A stretch of 64,000 nt of DNA from the NCBI RefSeq assembly GCF_010093535.1, contig NW_022985201.1, positions 547,692 through 611,691 of the forward strand, read 5' to 3'. Position 1 is the first letter of the stretch; every line of letters begins with the position of its first letter. Shown here in pieces: positions 24,201 to 37,057 of this stretch. The DNA comes from Lindgomyces ingoldianus (Eukaryota; Ascomycota; Dothideomycetes; Pleosporales; Lindgomycetaceae). The notes under the pieces were generated by a model. The model was not told the DNA's origin. It did not search any database and was given only the letters and a program-made list of their open reading frames with translations. The position numbers and the translations under genes are program-made.

Positions 24201-24913
24201 CATGGGGCGCCAAGCATCATCAGGTGTTTCGCCTGTGTGCTTCGCCGCAACTTCACAGCCATTTTTGCTCCGAGTCCCAATGGGCCTTTATGAAGCTTCA
24301 AAACGGCCCCAATATCTTCGGCGACACGGCACACCTCGGCAGATTGAAGCGCTCACAGCCTCATGCCAAGCTGATGTTCAGGCAGCAGGAAGTCATGGAG
24401 TCGATCCTTCGAAGCCGAGCTGAAGGTGCATTGTTCAAATTTCATTTGCCTCATTCCACCTCGCCTTTACATTTCACTTCTGTGCTTGCGTCGCTATTCA
24501 GTGTGTGAGCTGAGGTGATAAAAGAGTTAGTTGGAGTAACTCCCACAAAGTACCGTCTCACTTGAACAGTCAGCAAACAAATTCTTTTACGTCATTTCTT
24601 CATCTCCCTCAGCAACATCTTAATTTTGACGACAAATTCATCATCCCACCTAACGAATTCTCACGACCTGCTCCGCGTTCGCCGTTGGAGAGCGCTAACT
24701 AGAGGACGTGCGCCAATACGAGAAACCCCGCAGCATCAGAAACAGCTTGCGAGACGAGCAACTACCAGTGAACTTCACGACAATTTCCATCAGCTCACTC
24801 TCTCTGGTCTCTTCGCCTCGCCCCGAGTACCCGTCCCACGACACCTAGGCGATACCCTACATCAGGCCAGGAACGAACTACCCGCATCAACCTCAGCCTT
24901 ACCAACTACCAAA
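21204..24913. other. Long intergenic region, no supported gene
   Basis: Many overlapping ORFs of 60-145 codons occur on both strands in GC-rich sequence, notably 21400-22330 and 22350-23660. None has a recognisable domain, a signal peptide with a plausible mature part, or a consistent intron chain. An untranslated leader of the ACT-domain gene may lie at 21204-21800. A small unannotated gene cannot be excluded. Confidence 0.4.
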
Positions 24914-25693
24914 ATGCCTGTTGTAACCATCCAGGATTACGAGTCTCGGCCCTCGCATTCGCGCCAATGCCCCAACCTCCGCACCTGCTGGCCGGGTCTC
25001 TCGCAGTCCTTCAACCCATGTGTCCCGGACCGACCCCTCATGTTGCGGCGCAGCGCCTTCCTCTCCGTCCTGATCCTGCGCTTGCTCCACTCCACTCTCT
25101 ACACCCTACCATTCCTAACCTCACTGTTCGCACTCCCCGCCACAGCTCTCAACATCCTATTCTTCTTTTTTGTGGCATGGAACCTACATCTCATTGTCGA
25201 GATGCAGGGCGAGAGGAAGGTGTTCGGGATCAGGTTTGGGAGGAGGAGCTTTGATGCTTTCTTGTGGGGATTGGTAGCCGTGCATATTTGGATGTTGGGG
25301 TGGGATATTTTTACGGGATATTTGTTGGGTGTAGGTGGGAATACCCTATGGACGGTGATGCTACTGGTGATATTTGGGGTTGCGTGGGTGGCTACTTGGG
25401 ACCCTGAGGTGAGTTTTCCATGGAATTGTTAGGTAGATTCCAAGTTAATGGGTGTAGGGTGGAGTGAGTTTGCCATACTAAGCCAGCTGGCCAGTCTAAC
25501 GGGTTAGCGACACCGCTGGATCTTGTCGATTTTGGATTTCGACCACCCGAGGCTGGCACAGCGATCTGGAAAAATAGACCTTGAGGAAATTGGACGGTTG
25601 GATATAGAGCAGGATGCCTTGAAATTCCACAATGTGCAGCTTAAATTATTATTCTTTCGTTTAAGCCGTAGCTGGTCACAATACAGCCGCTAG
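24914..25693 (+). CDS. Small multi-pass membrane protein, function unknown
   Basis: The ATG at 24914 (CCAAAATGCC context) starts MPVVTIQDYESRPSHSRQCPN. Frame-open codons upstream lack a family signature and are likely 5' UTR. A Cys-containing N-terminus with the NLRTCWPGLSQSFNPCVP patch is followed by about four hydrophobic segments (AFLSVLILRLLHSTLY; ALNILFFFFVAWNLHLIV; FDAFLWGLVAVHIWML; TLWTVMLLVIFGVAWVATW). Charged ERKVFGIRFGRRSFD lies between the second and third. Unspliced, the frame ends at 25432 (172 aa). A consensus donor GTGAGT at 25409 and an acceptor GGTTAG at 25507, with branch TCTAACG, join in phase to a 61-codon hydrophilic tail ending at 25693 (225 aa); I prefer this model. I do not recognise the family beyond a fungal hypothetical membrane protein. 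Confidence 0.6.
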
Positions 25694-26478
25694 ATTCCCA
25701 TAAAGCCCTAAAATGAGCCGCCCCTCACAAATAGCAGCCGTAGCTACCTGAAAGGATTCACCGGTTCGCCAAAACACTTTTCAAGCATTCGCATCATGCC
25801 GTCCGAAGCATCGCCTATTGGCCGAGTACATGCTTATTCCCTGCTTACAATCAGCATTCTGTTTCTCAACTCTCTCACTTTTGGAAGAAACTCACTCTGC
25901 TGAGTCAAAAGTAGACTATATCTTCTCTTGATCGTGACGCGGTGCCTAACATCCCTTTCAGTCACAGTATCTCAACCCATCCGTCCCTTCACAATTTCAA
26001 TACAACTGCAATTGTTTTGCGCTTCGTGCCTTCCTCCCGGAAGCGCAAATATAAGATATATGGATCCGTACCTCGAGTATTTATCATCAGGACTGAACCG
26101 CGCCGGATGCGCTGACTTGGCGACAACGCTATCGACGACTTTCTTGAGCGTGTATTGGCGTTTGCCGTCGGGACCGAGGGTGTACATGAGATGCATTCTA
26201 GCGCGCAATTAGGATCTTCAGATCGCGGCGACATGAATATGACTTACTTGAAGGATAGTTTTGGAAAGGAACGGTGTGGTGTTCTTCTGTCTACCAGGCG
26301 GGAGAAGTCGCAAACCTTGAGTGCACAGGTGAACTTTTACTAGCGGACCAGAGATTGGGAAATAGAATCTTGGCATATTTGCCTCGTTTGCACTTCCCTG
26401 GAAAGCTCCACATCAGCAAAAACACTCAAACCCACCACGCACTTCATTTCCAAAACGCTTGCTTGGACTGCTAACAAG
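25694..26478. other. Intergenic, probable LCL2 promoter
   Basis: No gene is supported. Short ORFs at 25928-26343 overlap on both strands and resemble nothing known. The stretch before the LCL2 start contains AAAACACTCAAACCCACCACG and would carry its 5' UTR. Confidence 0.4.
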
Positions 26479-26961
26479 ATGGAGCTTTTCAATATCCTCT
26501 TCCTGACACTAAGTCTCTTCGGCCTCACAGTTAAAGCGCAATTCGGCTTCTTCGACCAAATGTTCGGCGGCGGCGGAGGACACCAGCATCAGCAGCAACA
26601 GCAGCAGAATGTTAGGAGTGATAGTAGTTGGTATCAGGCTCAGTATGATGGCGGTTAGTCTCCATATATTCACTTCTTTATTGCTCTCTGCACATTTCAA
26701 ATTCGTCTATTCTACCTCGTGCACTTGTTACCTTGCTGCGTTCCATATAGCTGACAGTGGTTAAAAGCACCGTGTTCAAATTACTTATGTCCCGGAACCC
26801 TATCCTGTGTCCACTTTCCACACCACTGCCCTTGCGCTTGGGATTCCTTTGAGGATAAGGTTGAGCTGGGGGATGGCATTGCTGTGTGTGCGAGTAAAGG
26901 CGGGTATCAGGAGGGCGAAACTGCGAAGAAGATTGAGTTGGCCAGGAAGGGGTTGTTGTAA
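26479..26961 (+). CDS. LCL2: LCL2 small secreted protein, two exons
   Basis: Exon 1 is 26479-26653, the intron 26654-26767 (GTTAGT donor, CTGAC branch, AAAAG acceptor) and exon 2 26768-26961. The product has 122 residues, the usual length. The signal peptide is about residues 1-20 ([20 protein letters not shown]). The mature start [14 protein letters not shown], a His/Gln run and [12 protein letters not shown] are hallmarks of the fungal LCL2 family. After the intron come [37 protein letters not shown] and the end [11 protein letters not shown]. The Cys pattern is complete. LCL2 is named for a long-chronological-lifespan phenotype in yeast and is thought to act in the ER; the biochemistry is unknown. 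It ends tail-to-tail 292 bp from the coiled-coil gene. Confidence 0.93.
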
Positions 26962-27253
26962 GGGAAGAGGGGTTGGAGGTCGTAGTGTATGAGGTAATTG
27001 ATGAGTACAGGTCGCGGAGAAGAGGACGGATGAGAATGTGTCTCGAAAACAAAGACGTCAAGAATGCTGTATGATAATCTCCCAAAGCACGGAGGTTGCA
27101 TTGAAGGAAGAATTGCTATCACAGACCCATGAAATACAAACAGACACCAACAAGCATGTACCAAATACCAAACCACGCCACCTAGATCCTATTTCCAATC
27201 TGAACGCCACGCTTGACCCAGAAAACCAAACGGCCCACAGGCCAGTCCCAACA

Positions 27254-29809
27254 TCATGAGCGTTGAACGTACTTATACCGATACGCCTGCTTCTCCCCTT
27301 CCTCCACTGCCCCACACTCCTGCCTCCCCCACTCCCTCATCAACACCCTGCCCATAAACTCCCTCTCATCCTTCAGCTTCCCAACACTATCAGCCCACTG
27401 ATCATCCCTCTTTCCAACCACCGTTATCGTGCGGTCTTTCATTATTCTCCGTATTACCGCAGCGATTCGCTCGTCTAATTGCTTGTTCACAGCCTCGAAG
27501 TCTTCGCGTAGAGTTTGCGCTTCTGATCTCAGGGCTGAGTTCTCTTGTCGGAGGGAAACAACTTCAATCTCCAGTGTCCTTCGGAATTCATTCTCTTTGC
27601 GCAGAGAAAAAAGCTCCGTGTGGATATTATTCTTCATCTCATTCTCCCTCCTTAATGATACATTCAGAGATTTCAGGGCCTTCATATCCTTCGCCTGTTT
27701 CCGCAACAGGACGCGTAGGCTCTCAATTTCGACGTCTTTAGAATCCGACTGGAATGGCGGGCTCCCCTCAACCGTAGACTCTTCGTCCTTTCTTTCCTGC
27801 GCAGTGGCTTTCTGTGAAGCTTCCGAACGCAGTTTCTCGAGCTCATTATTCGCTACTTTCAGTTCTTTCGTGAATCTCTTCTTCTCGGTTCGCTCTTGTG
27901 AGAGGAGTGCGGAGGCCTTACGGATAGCATCTTCGGCTTTCTCACGGATTTCTTCGAGTCTAGCTTCGTGGTCTTCGATGGCGTCTTCGTGCTCGGACCG
28001 CAGGTCTTCGAATCTGCTGTCCGACTCGGTTTTCAGTTCTTTCATCTTACTGAGCCTTTTCTCAACATCTGCAACCCTTCGATCTGCTTCCGCACGGGCA
28101 TCGTGCAGTCGATCAGTGGCGTCTTCAAGATCCTTCTCAAAGCGTTCTACATCTGTCCGTGATTTCGAGCTCTCCCGATGCGCATCAGAGAGTTGTTGGC
28201 GAAGCGTGGAAATGGTTGTTTCAAGACCTTCGATTCGGCCTTGTGCAGTGTGGAGGCGCTGGTCAAGACATTCTCGATCTTCAATTTGGCGGAGGATTTG
28301 CTGGTCTTTAGTTGTTAACTCAACGCGAGAGGAGTTGACCTGAGATTGAAGAGATTGGAGACGGGATTCAAGATCTATGATTCGGGAGGTGTAGGTCTGG
28401 GCTGAGGTTGCGGTAGAAGTGTTGAGGGCAGCGCTGGCTTGAGCCTCCTGCCGTGCGAATTTGGCTTCAGCGGTAGCTTTCTCTAGATCAGACTGGAGGG
28501 CGTCGGCAAGGGTCTGAAGAGAGCCCAACTTTTTGTTGAGAGTAGAGCGTTCTTTAGCGAAGTCTTGCTCGTGCTTCTGCTGCTCTGCTGATTGGGAATC
28601 TTTAAGAATTTGAAGCTCTTGCTCCTTCGACTGCCTCGTGTCCTCTAACTCACTCTGCAACAATGCGAGGCGACCTTCTTTCTGCTCGAGGTCTCGCTCA
28701 GCTGCCCGTCTCGCCTCTTCGCTGGCTGTCAATTGCTGCTCAAAATCTTCTTTCTGGTTCTGCAGTTTGGTGAGATTCTGCAAACGCAATCCTTCCCCGA
28801 AATTTTGCATTCTAGCATTTGAGTCCCACTCTTGCTCTTTGAGCCCCTCCCCCATAGATTCGATGGCTGATTCCTGGTTTTGCCTCCTCCCGTCGTTCTC
28901 TTCGCGGAGACGAGTGATTTGTTCCTGCTGTTTGTAATTTTCGGCGTGCGCGGCGTCAAGTTCTGAGCGTGCATAAGAGAGAATAGTCTCCAATTCGGTG
29001 ATTCGTGTCTTAGATGTCAGTTCTTGCTGCTCGAGTCGAGCCTGTAGCTCTGCAATCCGATTCCGCAGGCCATCCGAACCTGTTGAATTCATCTCTGCTG
29101 TACGTTCTTGAGCGTGGTGTATGACGGTCTCTTGTGTGGGTTTTCGTGGCGTGTCAGAATAATCCTCAACAGTCGCCTGTAGAGACCGTGCCTTTGACAC
29201 GGCTTTCGGCACCTGCAACGTGTTCGGCTTTGGTGGCGGGGAAGTGAAAGCACCCGCGACCTCTGAATCCGGGAGCGCGCTTAAATAGCTCATAACCTTC
29301 TCGTCATTCTCCATTGATGCTTCGGATAGCGCTTTGTCATCCTGCTGGCCATCCGTCGTTCCATTCGCGCGCATTGTAGGTGACCGTGAGTCGTATTCCC
29401 GGTATTCTCTCTCCCTCGAATCATCATCGATAATAGGCCTGCCGTCTTCCTCAGTTGTGTCTTGCTTGTCATGGAACCCACTCCCCATATCTCCCCGCAC
29501 TTCCACCACTCTCACACTCGCCTCTTTCCTCGACTTGATCTGCGACAGTGGCAAGTCCGCAGTCATCCAGTACGTCATATTCATTGTAAAATCCTCCGGT
29601 CCTTCAATATCACTGCTTTCAACTCGATCCACCTGCGGTTCATGACTGGCGTCCAATCCCGTGGAGTCAAACGTGGAATTCATGCCCAACACGTCTAGGT
29701 CCATCTCGTACTGAGAACCATCTTCAGAGGGCGAACGGCGCGGAGGACTGCGGTGTGGTGAGCGAGAACGCGTTGGGCTCGCGGTGTAAGAGGAGTGTGA
29801 GCGCGGCAT
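27254..29809 (-). CDS. Long coiled-coil protein, possible spindle-pole-body/MTOC component
   Basis: An uninterrupted 851-codon frame starts MPRSHSSYTASPTRSRSPHR. The first 60 residues are Ser/Pro/Arg-rich with SP/TP sites. A short conserved-looking patch, GPEDFTMNMTYWMTADLPLSQ, lies near residues 70-90. Residues about 245-800 are almost continuous heptad coiled coil (RIAELQARLEQQELTSKTRI onward) with Glu/Lys/Gln richness. The C-terminal tail WADSVGKLKDEREFMGRVLM followed by REWGRQE looks conserved and resembles the ends of fungal spindle-pole-body coiled-coil proteins. That assignment is from memory of the pattern, not a search; a generic coiled-coil protein is the fallback. Plus-strand ORFs inside it are shadows. 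Confidence 0.75.
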   Translation of the reverse strand: MPRSHSSYTASPTRSRSPHRSPPRRSPSEDGSQYEMDLDVLGMNSTFDSTGLDASHEPQVDRVESSDIEGPEDFTMNMTYWMTADLPLSQIKSRKEASVRVVEVRGDMGSGFHDKQDTTEEDGRPIIDDDSREREYREYDSRSPTMRANGTTDGQQDDKALSEASMENDEKVMSYLSALPDSEVAGAFTSPPPKPNTLQVPKAVSKARSLQATVEDYSDTPRKPTQETVIHHAQERTAEMNSTGSDGLRNRIAELQARLEQQELTSKTRITELETILSYARSELDAAHAENYKQQEQITRLREENDGRRQNQESAIESMGEGLKEQEWDSNARMQNFGEGLRLQNLTKLQNQKEDFEQQLTASEEARRAAERDLEQKEGRLALLQSELEDTRQSKEQELQILKDSQSAEQQKHEQDFAKERSTLNKKLGSLQTLADALQSDLEKATAEAKFARQEAQASAALNTSTATSAQTYTSRIIDLESRLQSLQSQVNSSRVELTTKDQQILRQIEDRECLDQRLHTAQGRIEGLETTISTLRQQLSDAHRESSKSRTDVERFEKDLEDATDRLHDARAEADRRVADVEKRLSKMKELKTESDSRFEDLRSEHEDAIEDHEARLEEIREKAEDAIRKASALLSQERTEKKRFTKELKVANNELEKLRSEASQKATAQERKDEESTVEGSPPFQSDSKDVEIESLRVLLRKQAKDMKALKSLNVSLRRENEMKNNIHTELFSLRKENEFRRTLEIEVVSLRQENSALRSEAQTLREDFEAVNKQLDERIAAVIRRIMKDRTITVVGKRDDQWADSVGKLKDEREFMGRVLMREWGRQECGAVEEGEKQAYRYKYVQRS

Positions 29810-32800
29810 AGTTCATAGTCTGGAGATGGCGAAAGGGGCTTGGGGAGGTTTGTCTGAAGGAGCGCGGGTATGGTGTTGAGATGCGATAAGAATTGGGTGG
29901 TGGGATGGATTGTTTATTGTTGTGAGCGTGCCAAGACGGACGCGGTTACGCAAAGGTAGTGCGGGGCCACGTGCGGGTGGTGAATGTTATTAGCGAGCTC
30001 CTCGAGTCCTCGATCGTCCTCCTGTGTTCTTGCAAGGGAAGCATTGCCTTTTGATATACTACTACAAAAAGTGTGGTTAGGTTGCGGTGTATGCTACACC
30101 TGTTTCCTCGATCTCTTAGCCTTTCTCTACAAGGGAAAGGAAGTGAAACGCGATCCTCTTCAGGAAAATCACGAATTCTTCAGGCCTACTTCTGGGTTGC
30201 GGAAGTATTCAAAGAGGACCCTAAATTTTGTTTCTAAATTTTGTTCCTTTGCCTCGAGGGGTCGGCGGTGATGATCGGAATCCGAATATTAGAATTGATT
30301 TCGAGGAAATTCTCGTATATCTACACAATGACGGACAGCTTGTGATAGCCGCCGTACCATCTATGCAAAATGTCTCTAAGTATGAGCCTTTGTTTCGAGA
30401 ACGGTAGTAATTTGGGTAGCAGGTAAACTACCTTAAAATCTACAGCAGCAATAGTGAAAATGTAGAAAAGAAGCACCGCAGTCGATCCAAAGTAAGGCTC
30501 AACCTTATCTCAAGTATATCTAGGCTCACAATCTCCGAGCATCCGAGCTCCATGCCCTGCCTACCTAGCCAACTCTTGAAGTTCCGATATGATTTTACCC
30601 ACCCTGAACCGAAGAAAAGTGATGCACCGAAGCGTGTCTCGCATAGCGGCTCGCCAGCCTCGGTGTTGAACTCTGAGTATGTGGCGCTGTGGCTCCAACC
30701 TACAAAGGTAGTCTCGCTGTCTCCCAGCAATTTCGTCGACCCTTATGAGTGTGCGAGAATAGTGGTAGGAGTGGGGCAGGAAGCAAGTAGCTGAGCCGTT
30801 CGATTCGTCTCATCAGTCGTGAGCTGTTATCCCCCCCAATTATCCATACTACACTGCGGTTCTTTCGACTTATCCATGCCACGGTGTGAAAGTACCTCGA
30901 CAAGGTAGAGTAATTGCCATTGAAGTCTTTGTCGATACTATTTATGTGAAAGTAACTGAAAGAGTTTTTATCAGACTTCCTTTCGGTGGGAATACTGCGA
31001 CGGAGGCCATTAGATCAATACTTCGCCAGTTTCAATATAAATATCTTAAAAAAGGTCAACGTAGACCCAACCTGGTGATGGTACACTGAGAGGGGAAACG
31101 TCGAAAGGCTGAATGTCGAATACCGTAATCAGTGGGGTGACAGTAGGAGTAATCAGGAACTCGCGGAGGTATCCTTAAGAGGCCTTTACTTGCAATGATA
31201 TTATAAACGATATCGAAAGACGAATTGAGTTATATCTATCAGCCGGCACCACACAATCAAAGACTCTGTGGGTGTACCGTGTAAGATAAACCTCTGTCAT
31301 GTGTTCTATCATCTGAGCCACCCCAAAACGTCGAATACTCCTGGCCTAGGTATTGACGAGCCTTCATGTCCATGGCCACGACGTCACCATACCCGGCAGG
31401 CATCTATACTAAATTCCTATGAATATCAAGGATGACAGGGTCAGGTGTGGATACTGACTAGTCCGGGAAGTCATGAAGATTTAAGCCCGAATGCATCTCT
31501 CGCCCCATCATACTATGTTCAGTCGGGGAGCTTCGAGATCAATGGGGTTGTATTGCTGGGTCCGATATACTCTTTAAATTCCGAGGTCATAGAGTGTCTT
31601 GCAAAATGTAAGGGGGGCACGATCTGCACGATATTGATTAGGAATGTAATCGCAAAGGCGAAAAGTCACATGTCTGTAGCTGGGAATTTTAGTGTCCATA
31701 TTCAAAGACAAAGGGTAAAAGCTCTTTAAAGCGAGGGCTAGGGGATATGTAACATGGAGGGTTAGCCTTGAGAATGTCAAGAAAGCTGAGCTTTCAAATT
31801 GCCCCAGTTGCTGGTCTAGCTAGTATGTTAGTGCGGGGCTTAGCGGGCCAATGAAGCGGCTATAGCTACTTTGCTGGTCTCAACATCAGCAACAACGGCC
31901 TTCTTGGTCATGGACGTTGCGGTCTCTTCATTTCGTCACAGTATATATTCGTTATCTGTTAGCTAGGCGTGATCAAGCGGTAATTCCTGCGCGTCTAACT
32001 AATGAGGCTTCGTTTCTCACCTCATAGCTGTTATAGGGCTAGCTGGTTACGCAGGGGTCATTGCTAGAAATAGGGCAGAGTACTACTGTGAAAGCATTTT
32101 ATGAAGGACATAGGGAAACTTGCAGAAGCACCATCTGAACCATTACTGCCAGACACTGTGAATTTCGTCGAAGAGCGCGTCCAAGGTTCATTTGCGCGTA
32201 CATGTGCAAAGCCAAACAGGCGCCATATGAGCAATCACAATTGGATATTTTGAGGACCATCGATAGGAGGAGATCCTACACCACCCGTCCCAAACACGTG
32301 TGGCTGTCTTCTTGGACGTGAGATTTGGATAGTTCTGCCGTGAGCCGAGATTATATGTACAGTTGATCATCTCTGACATGCTCATGGGCATCGTGATTTA
32401 AAAAATGAATAAAAAATGATACCAGGGACGGTAGATGATGGAAACTTGAAATTAACAGGAGACTAAACAGTTAAAGCTAAGCTAGCGCCAAATTAAGCAA
32501 AATGCAGGATTGAAGCTTCATTTCTCCATTCCCTCACCATCATCTAAAACCTCTTGTGCTCTCTCCCCTCCCCACCTTCACTTACCAAGTTTATCAAATC
32601 CACTCTACAACTAAATCTGTGGTACATTTTGAAGGAAGCAAGGTAAATACCTCTACTCCTATTCGAGGACACTGTGTGTTTAGACCTACATAGAGACGAA
32701 GGTATGACTAACTAACCAGTGAGTAACAGTATGCGAGATAGGTACGACTCTGGCAGAGGGTTGTTTCTTTTCGCCTTCGTTCTTAATTTGAGCCACGGGT

Positions 32801-35131
32801 TTGCAAGATCGATTATTTTTGTCGATGCTTTGTGGTAGGCACCATCATGAAGTAACTCATCAAATCAACTGTCTTTTTACCGCGAATTATTGCTCCACTT
32901 TAGTATCTTATTAGCTCTTTCTCTTTTACCTTAATTACCCTCTGGATGTGATGTCCATCTTTCACATAACACCCCCCTGGCACAAGAAGATGTCACTATT
33001 CACATTGGCCTCCTTGACTCCTTCAAGCTCCGTCAGCAGCGTACTTTTATGGAACGAATTCCGGAGCATCAATCACGGACAACTTTCCTCAACAGCACTG
33101 CTACCCCAACATTCTTTGGTGAATCCAAGCTTTCTAGACACAAACTTCGGTCAGGTCCTGGTGATTGCGGTTTTCAGGCGCTCCGGCCGGTCAAGCCGTC
33201 CGACTCTTGCTGGATTGGAGGTGTGGCTGTTGGGTGCGGGCACAGCGGCTGAGTGCTAGCCTTGTTAGGCTCACATAGGTTCCTGAATGAGTACAGCATG
33301 ACTTCTGTGAGCACCGTGAAGTTCTTCAGCGCTGCTCGAATGCTATCTGGATAATTTTCTGCGGCAAGTCGCACCTAGTTTAACACTTTGATTTTAGGCT
33401 CCTCGCGAGCATCGTAATTAAACAACCACGAACGGCACGAACCCAGCTTGGGTATTTCCCCCTTCGCCAGCCAACTTCACGCTTCCTACCTCTATTATCA
33501 ATGCGGGTTGTCTTAATACCTCCCTGATCGACTTTCTCAAAGCCTCTGTAAAAGGGCATCCAAATTAAGGATTTGGATCCTCCCGAACTTATGTAAACGA
33601 CTAGATTGAGTTCGAGTGGGGAGGTGGGCATGTATACAGAGATATAGTGCCCTAGGGGGTTGGGGTGCTTGCTCAGACTGTTAGTAGCCACCTCCGTCAA
33701 ACTTTGGGGACCTTCTTAATTTGCGACCCAGTCATTAACTCCACTTTGATCGTACTTGTAGAGCAGACCTACTATGAAGAGATGCACGGGCCTAGAAGTT
33801 TAAGTCTGAAGACTAATGCTTCAGTAGCCCTGTGCACTTACGCTATAAATGCGTCGGCACACTTTGGATTTTATTGTAGTGTACCCATTCCTCAACAGCT
33901 TACGAGATGACTCCATCCACGGCGCATTATACTACAACTTCTCCTCGGCCTGGCCTCAAGGCCAATCGCGGACCTTGAATCCTAAATTTACCATTACGCG
34001 TAGCACTCGGCTGGGATACCCGACGGCAACATACCACCCTTCTGATAGCTATAAACATTGCTACAACAATTATGACGACCCAAGCCCCGGCGCCATCGCA
34101 GGATTCGTCATAGATGCCCTGCGGCTCTCGTTTCCATAGTCATCACTACACACACGATCAATCAATCATGGAAGAGGCATGTAAGCGGGCCTGTGGCGAT
34201 GGTCCTAGCAAACAGGGCATCGCATCCCAACCACCTAACCTACTGGAACCCGCAGACCATTTGTGCAAGAACGCCCTTCGCAGGTATATGCTAACGGACT
34301 GGGATTGCTAGCGGAGGACGAACCACTGCCAGCATATAACAAGGTGGTGAGCGATGCGGAGAGGCGGGAGGCGGAAAGACTGATTCAAGAGCAGGGGCGA
34401 GATAGAGAGTCTCAACATCAATTTTGCGTTGAGGAAAGCGAGAGATGTCGAACAGCAAGAACGCAGAGAGAGATGGCTTCGAGTGGTTGACAACTAGCAC
34501 TAGATCCAAATGCAAGGCAGATGTCAAGGAGAAGTGGCATGTGGTGAGATTCTTCCGTGATATCAGACTTAGGATGAATAGAGATGGTATGGAAGGCTTA
34601 GTAGGTTATCTTTGGTAAATCATATCTCTGCAGTGACTCTGGCAAGCATTATAGGAACTAACGTGCCAATGAGCGGCTTAGAATTATGAGATGTTATGTA
34701 GTTGCTTGATTAATGCCCTTGAGTTCTTATTTATCTTGAACAAGGGTTTGGTTACATACATTATACCATCCGCAATACGTGGTATCATTTAGAGCTATGA
34801 TTATCAAGAGGGTTAGTCTCCTGCAAGTTGGCCAAAATCTGTATATTTCTCGCTCTGTTACGAAGGTGGCCCCCTCATTGTTCGTAAAACTAATATACAA
34901 TCCCCACACATGGTACACCGTTCCTTCGCCCATTTTCTCCCGCCCTTGCTCTAACGCACCAACCACACCCCCAAAAGCCTGCATCATATATTACCCAATA
35001 CAGCTTAGATTCCCCTCAATCCTCTAAAAATAGTAGCCTCAACCTGTGCACTTACCGTGCCGTTCTCTACCTAATCACGGTAAGCTATTCCTAGTGAAAA
35101 GCCCAGATCGGAAAGATCGTATGCATGTATG
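29810..35131. other. 5.3-kb gene-poor region
   Basis: Short ORFs occur on both strands, none convincing. The most gene-like is 34263-34490 (+), with LPAYNKVVSDAERREAERLI, similar in style to the tail of the protein encoded at 37058-38361, but it lacks a start context and an upstream exon chain. From about 30,000 to 34,000 the composition is mildly AT-rich with scattered stops, like old decayed sequence. No tRNA B-box pattern was seen. Confidence 0.4.
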
Positions 35132-36967
35132 TACAGTCAAACCCCGCCAAGCCGATCACCCGCCAAGCCAATAACCTTAATATCGCGATAATTTTTTCGT
35201 GCCTCAATTATCCCCCCATACAAATTAATTGATACCTCACCCCCTGATATATCAGCTGCAAAACACTAAAATATTGCCTTACTAAAATTAACAAGCAATA
35301 GCTTGCAGGATTACAAAAGAACAGCGCAGAGCTCTTAGAAGCTAGTACAAGAGTTAAACACCTTAACTACACTATAAGGACTGTATATAGTAGTTCTTAC
35401 AGCAGTATAACTATAGAATTAGTTAGTTAACAGTCTCTAAGTCGCTAAGCAGCGCGTTTAATAATATTAACTAACCTAATCTCTCTTAGCAGCCTTTATT
35501 AGCAGTGCAACGTACAACTAGTAATTAGCTAATCCTTAACTTAATACTCTTCTAGTGGTTCTAGTTAATAGAAGCTCGCAGAGCCTATATTACTAGCGAC
35601 CTGCTTCTTAAGAAAGCACGCAAGATCTAGCTGCAAATTAACAAGTATTAACATCTACCTCCTCTAAAGTTTAGCTAGGGCTGGCTATATTAGTTCTAGC
35701 AGCGCTTTAATATTAAGTTTTAACAGCGCCACAGCAAGGCTAGATCTGTAGATAATACTGCAGCAAAGGAGGCAATAAAATTAGTTTAAACAATCTGTGG
35801 TAAGTATGCTAAAGAGGATATATATAATATAAATAAGATAAGGTTATTCTAGAGAAATACACTAGTAGGAGGGCTATTAACCTAGCCTCTACCTAGAGTT
35901 AAAAAGTTAAAGTTAAGGATTACTGTAGTATGCTGTACTAACGCAACTAGCTCTTATTAGCTATCTTTATAGCTTATTAGCTATGCTAAGCAGCCTTAAC
36001 CTCTCTATGGTATTAATCTCTAAGCGCTTAATATATATTAGCGTGTAAACAAGAAGGCATAGATAAACTTAACACTTATAGCTAAGTAGTTAATATATTT
36101 CTATAGCAGTGTTACAGCTTAGCTAATTCTCCTCTTTATAGACAACTTTAAGGCTTACATTTAAGGCCTACAGCAGGCTCCTCTACTATCCTATATCTGC
36201 GTTGCCTTTCTTCTACTAAATACAACAAGCCTATATTAACCTTTTAATTAAGGGATTATCTAGAATCTAAAGACCTACTATAGGAAATACTAGCTTTAAT
36301 TTATAGTAAAGGAGTATAAGGCTAGCTACAACCCCCTATTAATAATTACGCTTTAAAATACGCTTTAATAGCTGCGCATTGCTTAGATAGACAATATATT
36401 AAGCTTAACAATATATAATTGCTTCTGCCGCAGTACAGTTATCCTACCACAGGTACTGCAGCTACCCCTCTAGCCAGAACTAGACCTCTCAGGCCTATAC
36501 AATCGTACGCAGGAGGCTAGCTAGATACAGGATATAATAAGCCTTAGTAACTTCCTTAATCTAATTAATAAGGACACTAATATTAGGGAGGAAGATTAAA
36601 TGCTTAAGGATATAGTTGCAGAGCATAACAATAGCGTTAATACTAAGGAGGCTTAAGCTAAAGATAAGGGCAAGATTATACCTCTACCTATAACTTATTA
36701 AGCAATTTAGGCTATCTAGTTACTCTTACAATACTAACAACACTAAGAGACAGCAATTAATACAGACATCTGCTAACTTAAGCGCCTAGAGAGGCAATAT
36801 TAAGCCTACAAGGCTCAACATCAGCGCTAACAAACACTAGATAGTTGGCTTATATAATTAAATTATCGCCAAGACACATCTTAGCAACCCCAGTGAGCCG
36901 ATACCCTCAGTAAGGCGATTGAATTGACGTGGCTGGATTCCTATCGGCTTGGCGGGGTTTGACTGTA
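35132..36967 (+). mobile_element. Pogo/Fot1-like DNA transposon, RIP-degraded
   Basis: Perfect 25-bp inverted repeats, starting TACAGTCAAACCCCGCCAAG, lie at 35132-35156 and 36943-36967. The outermost TA on each side is the expected target duplication. The 1836-bp length fits Fot1/pogo elements. The interior is TA-rich and broken by stops. A plus-strand remnant near the right end (about 36600-36840), rich in charged, Gln-containing helices such as LKRLERQY, looks like the C-terminal part of a transposase. The element ends 91 bp before the start of the next gene. Perfect terminal repeats beside a mutated interior suggest the ends carried few RIP-sensitive sites or that insertion is fairly recent. 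Confidence 0.85.
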
Positions 36968-37057
36968 TGCATGCTGGTTAGCATAAGATTTTCCCGCTTC
37001 TTCTGTTTTCAACACTCACCCGCTCTCTGACGACATGAACACCTCCGCGAATCGAGT

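Noticed and set aside
24158..24508. 116-codon plus ORF near the membrane-protein gene
   Set aside because: Overlaps other frames equally open, no domain, likely 5' leader or intergenic.
27429..28343. 304-codon plus-strand ORF
   Set aside because: Ser/Arg-rich shadow antisense to the coiled-coil gene; an artefact of its codon usage.
34263..34490. Possible tail of a PAY-motif protein
   Set aside because: No upstream exon in phase; the only GT-AG pair nearby gives a 28-nt intron, too short.
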